Source: Nocardioides luteus
GTDB lineage: Bacteria; Actinomycetota; Actinomycetes; Propionibacteriales; Nocardioidaceae
Direction: 5' to 3'
Length of the DNA: 64,000 nt
Assembly: GCF_015752315.1 (NCBI RefSeq)
Contig: NZ_JADOVJ010000001.1
Location: 4,890,501 to 4,954,500, forward strand
Position 1 is the stretch's first letter. Each line of letters starts with the position of its first letter. This document shows, piece after piece, positions 18,015 to 24,564 of this stretch. The notes below the pieces were generated by a model. It had not been told where the DNA came from. It saw only the letters and a list, made by a program, of their open reading frames with translations, and made no database searches. The position numbers and the translations under genes were made by a program.

Positions 18015-18518
18015 TCAGCCCATGAAGCCTTTGACCTGGGTGCCCGACTCGTCGAGCTTGTCGCCCAGCTGCTCCAGAGCCGAACCGACCTTTGCCAGCA
18101 GCTCGGCGATCGTCTCGAGAGAGCCGGAGAGGTCGTCGAGCGCCGAGCCGGCGCCACCGATCTCCTTCGCGGCGCTCGCGATCGACTTCGCCGGACCGTC
18201 GGCCATCGGCACCCGGCCGAGCCCCTCGGCGACATCGGCGAGCCGGTCGACGCCCTTCGAGATCGCGGCGGAGATGTCGCCCAGCGAGGTGGCGACGTCA
18301 CCCAGTGCGTCCTTGACGCCGCCCGCGCCGTCCCCGATCAGTACGGCACCGGCCTCGCGGGCGCGCCCACCGGCCGCCTCGAGCCCTTCGCCGAAGGAGT
18401 CGAACAGCTGCGGCAGCCGCTCGAGCGCCGCCAGCAGGTCCTTGTTCTCGGTGATCAGCTTGATCACCTTGTCGATGTCCTTGGTGTTGAGACCACCGAC
18501 GAGCTTCCCCAGGTCCAT
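18015..18518 (-). CDS. Hypothetical helical protein (167 aa)
   Basis: No family recognised. After MDLGKLVGGLNTKDIDKVI the protein is a series of amphipathic Ala/Leu/Gly/Asp-rich helices (for example LSGSLETIAELLAKVGSALE), coiled-coil-like, with no signal peptide or membrane span. ATG 18518 is supported by TACTGT ending 7 bases upstream, a leaderless-type promoter. It is divergent from citA, and its transcript faces pdxH. Confidence 0.7.
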   Translation of the reverse strand: MDLGKLVGGLNTKDIDKVIKLITENKDLLAALERLPQLFDSFGEGLEAAGGRAREAGAVLIGDGAGGVKDALGDVATSLGDISAAISKGVDRLADVAEGLGRVPMADGPAKSIASAAKEIGGAGSALDDLSGSLETIAELLAKVGSALEQLGDKLDESGTQVKGFMG

Positions 18519-18587
18519 GGTGGTGACAGTAGCGCCGGACCCCCTACCACGACCGCGCCCCACGCCCGGGTCGAAGCCAGGATGCGG

Positions 18588-18593
18588 CACAAT
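18588..18593 (+). promoter_or_regulatory. -10 element of citA
   Basis: CACAAT lies 29 bases before the GTG of citA, the right place for a short 5' leader carrying GGAGAAGG. No good -35 was seen. Confidence 0.4.
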
Positions 18594-18622
18594 GCCCATG
18601 ACAACAGAGAACGGAGAAGGCA

Positions 18623-19726
18623 GTGAGCCAGGTACAGCACGGTCTCGAGGGCGTCGTGGCCTTCGAGACCGAGATCGCAGAGCCCGACAAAGAGGGTTCG
18701 GCCCTTCGCTACCGCGGGGTCGACATCGAGGACATCGTCGGGCGGGTGCCGTTCGAGAACGTCTGGGGCCTGCTGATCGACGGCTCGTACGGCCCCGGCC
18801 TGCCGCCCGCCGAGGCCTACAACCTGCCGGTGCACACCGGTGACGTACGCGTCGACGTCCAGGCCGCCATCCCCATGCTCGCGCCCGCCTTCGGGTTCGG
18901 CCAGACCTACGACATCTCCGACGAGCAGGCCCGCGAGGACCTCGCCCGCGTGGCCGTCATGGTCCTGTCGTACGCCGGCCAGTCGGCGCGCTCGATCCAT
19001 CTGCCGGTGGTGCCGCAGCGCGAGGTCGACAAGGGCAAGACGCTGGCCGAGAAGTTCCTGATCCGCTGGCGCGGCGAGGCCGACCCTGCCCACGCCCACG
19101 CCATCGACGCCTACTGGTCCTCGGCCGCCGAGCACGGCATGAACGCCTCCACCTTCACCGCCCGGGTGATCACGTCCACCGGCGCCGACGTCGCCGCGGC
19201 CTTCTCCGGCGCGATCGGCGCGATGAGCGGCCCGCTGCACGGCGGCGCGCCCTCCCGCGTGCTCGGCATGATCGAGGACGTCGAGAAGTCCGGCGACGCG
19301 GCCTCCTACGTCAAGGGGCTGCTGGACTCGGGCGAGCGGCTGATGGGCTTCGGTCACCGCGTCTACCGCGCCGAGGACCCGCGTGCGCGCGTGCTGCGCC
19401 GCACCGCCCGCGAGCTGAACGCGCCCCGCTACGAGGTCGCCGAGGCGCTGGAGAAGGCGGCTCTGGAGGAGCTTCGTGCCCGCCGCCCCGACCGGGTCCT
19501 GGAGACCAACGTCGAGTTCTGGGCCGCGATCGTCCTCGACTTCGCCGAGATCCCGGCCAACATGTTCACCTCGATGTTCACCTGTGCCCGCACCGGTGGC
19601 TGGTCCGCCCACATCCTGGAGCAGAAGAAGACCGGCCGCCTGATCCGGCCGAGCGCCATCTACACCGGCCCCGCCCCTCGCCCCGCCGACGCGGTCGAGG
19701 GCTGGAACGCCGACTGGGCCAAGTAG
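18623..19726 (+). CDS. citA: Citrate synthase 2
   Basis: 367 residues, GTG start with GGAGAAGG upstream. Condenses oxaloacetate and acetyl-CoA in the cytoplasm. The start GLEGVVAFETEIAEPDKEG, catalytic His regions GPLHGGAP and GFGHRVYRAEDPRARV, and the catalytic Asp in VVLDFA-like IVLDFAEIPANM agree closely with mycobacterial CitA (Rv0889c, from memory). It is shorter than the main GltA type. A very strong palindromic terminator follows. Confidence 0.95.
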   Translation: MSQVQHGLEGVVAFETEIAEPDKEGSALRYRGVDIEDIVGRVPFENVWGLLIDGSYGPGLPPAEAYNLPVHTGDVRVDVQAAIPMLAPAFGFGQTYDISDEQAREDLARVAVMVLSYAGQSARSIHLPVVPQREVDKGKTLAEKFLIRWRGEADPAHAHAIDAYWSSAAEHGMNASTFTARVITSTGADVAAAFSGAIGAMSGPLHGGAPSRVLGMIEDVEKSGDAASYVKGLLDSGERLMGFGHRVYRAEDPRARVLRRTARELNAPRYEVAEALEKAALEELRARRPDRVLETNVEFWAAIVLDFAEIPANMFTSMFTCARTGGWSAHILEQKKTGRLIRPSAIYTGPAPRPADAVEGWNADWAK

Positions 19727-19744
19727 CCGCCCGCTGACATCACG

Positions 19745-19784
19745 ACGCAGGAACCGACCGGCTCGAGCCGGTCGGTTCCTGCGT
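19745..19784. terminator. Terminator of citA, 40-bp perfect palindrome
   Basis: Two perfectly complementary 20-base arms meet at CTCGAG with no unpaired loop, 18 bases after the citA stop. It can serve both citA and the convergent membrane protein gene. There is no clear T-run. Confidence 0.8.
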
Positions 19785-19802
19785 TGTGAGGGCTGGGCGC
19801 TG

Positions 19803-20498
19803 CTAGGTCGTGCGGCTGCTCGACCGGCCGACGTGGTCGAGAGACGCCACCGGGGCGTACCGGTCCACCAGCAGGAGGACCGCTGTCAGCACGATCGCGT
19901 AGCCGAGCACCGCGGCCGCACTGAGCAGGACGGGGACCATGCCGTTCTGGCCGACGTCGAGGAACGGGTAGGGATACCAGCCGGTGATCGCGCCTCGGAT
20001 GAGGGTGAGCACCAGCCAGGCGATCGGCCAGATGAAGGCGAGCACGGCGATCCGCACATCCCACTGGCGCCGTGAGCCCCACAGCAACCAGCCGAGCACG
20101 AACAGCACGGGGCTGGCGATGTGGAACAGGTTGGTCGCGACGACCGCCTCTCCTCGCAGTTCGATGCCGGGCGCGAGCACGAGGCTGAACACCGTGCCCG
20201 TGACCGTGATGCCGAGCAGCGCGCTCAGCCCGATGGCACGCGAGGCCACGCTGTTCGCGGCCCGCCCGAGCGCCACCGTGATGGCCACCGCGAGGACGAG
20301 CACGTTGCTGTCGACGGTGAAGAAGCTGAACAGCCTGGCGAAGCGTACGGCCAGCGGGATCTCATGACCCGACTCGCCCGAGTTCGCGTCCGCGCCGCCC
20401 GTGAACAGCAGATAGAACTGCAGCACGAATCCCACACCGACGACGACGGCCACGACCGCGTACCAAGCGCGCATCGCAACGGCGGTTCGAAGGGCCAC
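19803..20498 (-). CDS. Pr6Pr family membrane protein
   Basis: 231 residues with about six hydrophobic helices. The segments LFSFFTVDSNVLV and the paired GWYPYPFLDV near helix 5 fit the Pr6Pr/FAR-17a-like membrane family of unknown function in Actinobacteria. GTG 20498 is preferred: TAGCGT ends 6 bases upstream. GTG 20504 is the extended alternative, and ATG 20474 also lies in frame. It is convergent with citA. Confidence 0.8.
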   Translation of the reverse strand: MALRTAVAMRAWYAVVAVVVGVGFVLQFYLLFTGGADANSGESGHEIPLAVRFARLFSFFTVDSNVLVLAVAITVALGRAANSVASRAIGLSALLGITVTGTVFSLVLAPGIELRGEAVVATNLFHIASPVLFVLGWLLWGSRRQWDVRIAVLAFIWPIAWLVLTLIRGAITGWYPYPFLDVGQNGMVPVLLSAAAVLGYAIVLTAVLLLVDRYAPVASLDHVGRSSSRTT

Positions 20499-20567
20499 GA
20501 GCACACGCTAACGTCCGTACGCCGGATGCCCGGGGTGCGACATCCGGACCGCGGCCGCCGGCGTGCT

Positions 20568-21047
20568 CTAGCCGTCGAGGCGTTTGGCCATGCAGACGAC
20601 CAGGTCGTCGTCCTTGTAGTAGCCGAACGGCTCGACGTCGACGTAGCCGTTGGCCGCGTAGAGGCCGATGGCCTCGTGCTGGAGGCCGCCGGTGGTGAGG
20701 ACCATCGCCTCGAAGCCGGCCTCGTGGGCCGAGGTCTCGACGTGGGCGAGCATGCGTTTGGCGAGGCCCTGGCCCTGGGCCTCGGGGACGACGTACATCC
20801 GCTTGATCTCGGCGGTCACCACGGTCCCGAGCGCGGACTCGCCGGAGCGGCGCCAGGCGCCGGAGGCCACCGGGACGTCGTCGAGATAGGCCAGGAAGTA
20901 GGCGCCCGCGAGGCCCTCGAACATCTCCGGCAGGGTCGGGTCGTGGTCGGGCTCGCCGTAACGCTCGACGTAGAACTCCTGGACCCGGTCGACCAGCTTC
21001 TGCGCATCCGGGTGGTCGTACGCGACCCGGCGAATCTCAACAGACAC
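20568..21047 (-). CDS. GNAT-family N-acetyltransferase
   Basis: 159 residues from GTG 21047. The acetyl-CoA-binding motif A, VVPEAQGQGLAKRMLAHVE (about 92-110), with preceding strand AEIKRMYV and a later GLYAANGYVDVEPFGYY, is typical of GNAT acetyltransferases acting on small molecules or proteins. The substrate is unknown. The in-frame region upstream of 21047 would overlap the divergent serC start and is not part of the family. Confidence 0.88.
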   Translation of the reverse strand: MSVEIRRVAYDHPDAQKLVDRVQEFYVERYGEPDHDPTLPEMFEGLAGAYFLAYLDDVPVASGAWRRSGESALGTVVTAEIKRMYVVPEAQGQGLAKRMLAHVETSAHEAGFEAMVLTTGGLQHEAIGLYAANGYVDVEPFGYYKDDDLVVCMAKRLDG

Positions 21048-21090
21048 GTCGGTATTCTGGCCGACGCCCGCCTCTTGCGAGAATGGGTTT

Positions 21091-22206
21091 ATGACGCTGC
21101 AGATCCCCGCCGACCTCCTGCCCGCCGACGGACGTTTCGGGTCCGGGCCGTCCAAGGTGCCCGCCGGGCGCCTGGAGGCGCTCGCCGCGACCGGGGTCTC
21201 GGTGATGGGCACCTCCCACCGCCAGCAGCCGGTGAAGGATCTCGTCCGCCGGGTCCAGTCCGGGCTGGCCGACCTGTTCTCGCTGCCGGAGGGCTACGAG
21301 GTCGTCATCGGCAACGGCGGCTCGGTGGCGTTCTTCGACCTGGCGACGTACGCCCTCGTGCGCGAGCGCAGCCAGCACGCCGTCTTCGGGGCGTTCGGCA
21401 AGAAGTTCCTCTCCGCGGCCAAGGCTGCGCCGTGGCTGGCGGACCCGTCGGTGATCTCGGCCGAGCCCGGTGGCCTGGCGGTGCCGTCCCAGGAGGACGG
21501 TGTCGATGTTTACGCCTGGACACATAACGAGACCTCGACCGGCGTGATGGCTCCGGTCATACGTCCTGCCGGCGCCCGTGCCGACCAGCTCACCATCGTC
21601 GACGCGACCTCGGCCGCCGGCGGGCTGCCGCTCGACGTGACCCAGAGCGACGTCTACTACTTCGCGCCGCAGAAGTCGTTCGCCTCCGACGGCGGCCTGT
21701 GGCTGGCGCTGCTCTCCCCGGCCGCGATCGCGCGGGCCGAGGAGATCGCGGCGAGCGGCCGGCACATCCCGTCGTTCTTCTCGCTCACCGAGGCGATCAA
21801 GCAGTCGCGTAGCGGTCAGACCGTGAACACCCCGGCCGTCGCCACACTCTTCCTGATGGCCGAGCAGCTCGACTGGATGAACGCCTCCGGCGGGCTCGAC
21901 GCGATGGTCGCCCGCACCACGGCCTCCTCCGACGCGCTCTACGCCTGGGCCGAGAAGGCGCCGTACGTCCGGCCGTTCGTCGAGGACCCCACCCACCGCT
22001 CCCTGGTCGTCGGCACCGTCGAGCTCGACGCCGGCATCGACAAGGATCTCCTCCGGTCGGTTCTGGCGGAGAACGGCGTCGTCGACCTCGACGCCTACCG
22101 CGGCGTCGGCACCAACCAGCTCCGGATCGCGATGTACCCCTCCGTCGACGCCGCCGACATCGAGGCCCTCACCGCCTGCATCGACTGGGTCGTCGACCGC
22201 CTCTGA
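21091..22206 (+). CDS. serC: Phosphoserine aminotransferase
   Basis: 371 residues. PLP-dependent conversion of 3-phosphohydroxypyruvate to phosphoserine in serine synthesis (and possibly in PLP synthesis). The start (FGSGPSKVPAGRLEAL), the substrate loop GTSHRQQPVK and the PLP Lys in YYFAPQKSFASDGGLW are those of the actinobacterial SerC subgroup. ATG 21091; divergent from the GNAT gene with a 43-base gap. serC and citA lie near each other in M. tuberculosis too (from memory), so this is ancestral gene order. Confidence 0.96.
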   Translation: MTLQIPADLLPADGRFGSGPSKVPAGRLEALAATGVSVMGTSHRQQPVKDLVRRVQSGLADLFSLPEGYEVVIGNGGSVAFFDLATYALVRERSQHAVFGAFGKKFLSAAKAAPWLADPSVISAEPGGLAVPSQEDGVDVYAWTHNETSTGVMAPVIRPAGARADQLTIVDATSAAGGLPLDVTQSDVYYFAPQKSFASDGGLWLALLSPAAIARAEEIAASGRHIPSFFSLTEAIKQSRSGQTVNTPAVATLFLMAEQLDWMNASGGLDAMVARTTASSDALYAWAEKAPYVRPFVEDPTHRSLVVGTVELDAGIDKDLLRSVLAENGVVDLDAYRGVGTNQLRIAMYPSVDAADIEALTACIDWVVDRL

Positions 22207-22244
22207 CCCGCCGACCCGGCTCGTCATGACGAGCCGACTCGGCG

Positions 22245-23216
22245 TCAGGAGCGCTTGCGGAAGATGAAGTACGCAGCCACGGCGAGCACCACCAGCGCGG
22301 CCGGCCCCACCGACCCGCCGCCGGATTCGTCGCCCGCGTCGCTGTCCTCGGCGCCGGTCTCGTCGTCCGGCGGTTCGGTGGCATCGGGGCTGGGGTCCGC
22401 GGTCGGCGTCGGCTCCTCGCCGAGGACCTCGCTGACCAGCTCGGGGGCGACGCGGATCACCTCGGCCCGGATGCCCTCGCTGGTCACGACCACCTCGCCC
22501 GTGGCGGTGACGCCGATGGCCTCGCCCTGCTCCTGGTCAGGGGTCCGGAACGAGCCGACGCGGTCCATCGAGGGCCAGTCGTAGATCGTGGCGGAGTAGT
22601 AGCCGCGTACGACCAGGTGCTTGCCGTCGGGGAAGAAGGCACCGTCGGTGGCCATCGGGATGACCGGGGCGACCTCCTTCAGCCGGTTGGGGCCGTCGGG
22701 GTCGAGACGCTTCGGGACGGCGTAGAGCCGGCCGCCTCCCCAGTCCTTCGTGGCGACGAAGACCTGACCGTCGGGGTGGGCCAGCAGGGACTCGGCGTTG
22801 TGCGGCCCGTCGGGGTAGACGAGCTCGTAGACGGTCGGCGAGACCGTGCGCTCGCCCCGCCCGACGCGTACCTTCGCAATCCGGATCGAGTCCCAGACGC
22901 TGTTGTTGTCGCCGATGTCGCCGACCCAGACGTGATTGCCGCCGGCGGGCGCGAGCCCTTCGACGTCGACCGGGTCCGCCGCCCAGTGGGTCACGCCGAC
23001 CGTGTCGCCGCTGGAGTCGACGGTGAAGACTCGGCCGCTGTCGCCGGAGTCGTTGGTGGTGGCGTACAGACCCTTGCCGAGCGGGGTCAGCGCGCTGGCC
23101 TCGCTGATCGTCGGGTCGGAGAAGGAGAAGAGGACGTCGTCACCGGCGGCGCGTGCGGGCACGGACGAGATCAGCACCAGCCCGAGCGCGCCCGCAGCGG
23201 CGACGACCGCCTTCAT
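22245..23216 (-). CDS. Membrane-anchored extracellular protein, beta-propeller-like
   Basis: 323 residues from ATG 23216, which overlaps the methyltransferase stop (ATGA). A signal peptide (MKAVVAAAGALGLVLISSVPARA) is followed by a repetitive beta-strand domain of about 230 residues with recurring DSGDSGRVF, NHVWVGDIGDN and GQVFVATKD patterns, suggesting a propeller. Then comes a Pro/Thr/Asp/Glu-rich stalk and a C-terminal membrane helix with the basic tail FIFRKRS. There is no LPXTG motif. Function is unknown; likely surface-exposed. Confidence 0.8.
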   Translation of the reverse strand: MKAVVAAAGALGLVLISSVPARAAGDDVLFSFSDPTISEASALTPLGKGLYATTNDSGDSGRVFTVDSSGDTVGVTHWAADPVDVEGLAPAGGNHVWVGDIGDNNSVWDSIRIAKVRVGRGERTVSPTVYELVYPDGPHNAESLLAHPDGQVFVATKDWGGGRLYAVPKRLDPDGPNRLKEVAPVIPMATDGAFFPDGKHLVVRGYYSATIYDWPSMDRVGSFRTPDQEQGEAIGVTATGEVVVTSEGIRAEVIRVAPELVSEVLGEEPTPTADPSPDATEPPDDETGAEDSDAGDESGGGSVGPAALVVLAVAAYFIFRKRS

Positions 23217-24424
23217 CGGTCGGCGAGCAGCTCGCCGAGCTTCGGACGTACGCCCCACTCGGCCACGAGGTCGTCGTACTCCTTCTTCACCGAGCCGCCC
23301 TTGACCGGCGAGCCGGTGCGGATCGCGCGGAGCATGGTGTTGCGCGGGGTGTGCTGGCTCTCCACGAACTGCACCACCTCGACGCGGTACCCGGCCAGGC
23401 GCAGCAGGCTCGCGCGCAGGGCGTCGGTCAGGGTGTCGGCGAAGCGTTCGCGGAGGATGCCGTGGCGGGTGAGCATCGAGTAGGGCGCCGGGGTCGGGGC
23501 CTTACGGAGCTGGGCGGCGATGTCGTGGTGGCAGCACGGCGCGGCCAGCACCAGCGGCGCCTCCCACTCGACCGCGCGGGCGAGGGCGTCGTCGGTGGCG
23601 GTGTCGCAGGCGTGCAGGGCCAGCACCACGTCGGGTTGCTGGTCGAGCTGCACGCCGTCGATCGTCCCGGCCACGAACTCGGCCTTCACCCCGAGCTCGG
23701 CCGCGATCTTCGTGTTGTGCTCCCGCGACTGCTCCTTCACGTCGACGCCGGTGACGACGACGGGCAGCTCGCGGACCTCGGTGAGGTAGCGCTGGGCGGC
23801 GAAGGTCAGGTAGCCGTTGCCGGCACCCAGGTCGATGATCCGCAGCGGCTCCTCCGCGGTCGGCCGACGGACCTTGCCGGACTTCATCGCGTCCGTCAGG
23901 GCGGCGTCGAGCTGGCGCAGGAACTCCTCGACCTGGCGGTACTTCGCCTGGCGCGACGGCTTCAGCTTCCCGTCCTTGTCGGAGAGGCCGAGCACACGGA
24001 AGACAGGGTCGGACTCCGGCAGCAGCCGCTCCTTGGCCTGGTCATGGCCGCGTTCGACCTCGACCGGCGCGGTCGCCTCCGTGGTCGAGACGAGCGCCGT
24101 CGTCGGCGTCTTCGCCTGGATCTGAGTCTGCTCGGTCGCGGTCGTGACGATCCAGTTGGCGAACGGTTCGTCGAGAAGATCGTCCAGTGACGAACTATCT
24201 CCTACCGGATGGTTCGCGGTGAACGCCTGGGTCGCGTCGTACGTCGTGATCTGCAGGTGTCGGCCGGCCTTGAGGTCGACGTAGCGGATCTCGGCGCGAC
24301 GCCACTTCGGCGTGGTGCCGCGCTGCTTGCCCGACGCGACCGCCTTGACCAGCTGTTCGGGATCGAGGATCACCGATCGCATCCGGTTCAGCGCCCGCAG
24401 CAGCGGTTCGGACTCCCTGCTCAA
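23213..24424 (-). CDS. Class I SAM-dependent methyltransferase (GSTCD/METTL25-like)
   Basis: 403 residues. The SAM site appears late, at IIDLGAGNGYLTFAAQRYL (about 200-218), followed by VTGVDVKE, DVVLALHACDTATDDAL and the APCCHH motif; this order is found in the methyltransferase family that includes GSTCD and METTL25. The substrate is unknown. TTG 24424 is accepted as start because it overlaps the stop of the 28-aa peptide gene (TTGA), implying translational coupling. The next gene overlaps its stop by 4 bases. Confidence 0.85.
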   Translation of the reverse strand: MSRESEPLLRALNRMRSVILDPEQLVKAVASGKQRGTTPKWRRAEIRYVDLKAGRHLQITTYDATQAFTANHPVGDSSSLDDLLDEPFANWIVTTATEQTQIQAKTPTTALVSTTEATAPVEVERGHDQAKERLLPESDPVFRVLGLSDKDGKLKPSRQAKYRQVEEFLRQLDAALTDAMKSGKVRRPTAEEPLRIIDLGAGNGYLTFAAQRYLTEVRELPVVVTGVDVKEQSREHNTKIAAELGVKAEFVAGTIDGVQLDQQPDVVLALHACDTATDDALARAVEWEAPLVLAAPCCHHDIAAQLRKAPTPAPYSMLTRHGILRERFADTLTDALRASLLRLAGYRVEVVQFVESQHTPRNTMLRAIRTGSPVKGGSVKKEYDDLVAEWGVRPKLGELLADR

Positions 24425-24507
24425 TTCAGCACCCCGGCAATGACGACCACCAGCAGAAGGGCGACCAGCGCGCCGGGAATGATCATTCGGCGGTAACGCG
24501 GGTTCAC
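24421..24507 (-). CDS. 28-aa single-span membrane peptide
   Basis: GTG 24507 to TGA 24421, encoding VNPRYRRMIIPG followed by a Val/Leu/Ala helix (ALVALLLVVVIAGVLN). The short basic N terminus plus one membrane span is a clear topology signal. TAGAAT ends exactly 6 bases upstream, predicting a leaderless transcript, and the stop overlaps the methyltransferase TTG. I believe similar MNPRYRR peptides occur in other actinobacteria, but their function is not known to me. Confidence 0.75.
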   Translation of the reverse strand: MNPRYRRMIIPGALVALLLVVVIAGVLN

Positions 24508-24513
24508 CGCTTC

Positions 24514-24519
24514 ATTCTA
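24514..24519 (-). promoter_or_regulatory. -10 element for a leaderless transcript
   Basis: TAGAAT on the minus strand, 6 bases before GTG 24507. No matching -35 was found at 16-19 bases, which is common in actinobacterial promoters. Confidence 0.5.
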
Positions 24520-24564
24520 GGCGTCGGCCGGGCACCAACACCCATCCCCGACCGCGGGCACCCG

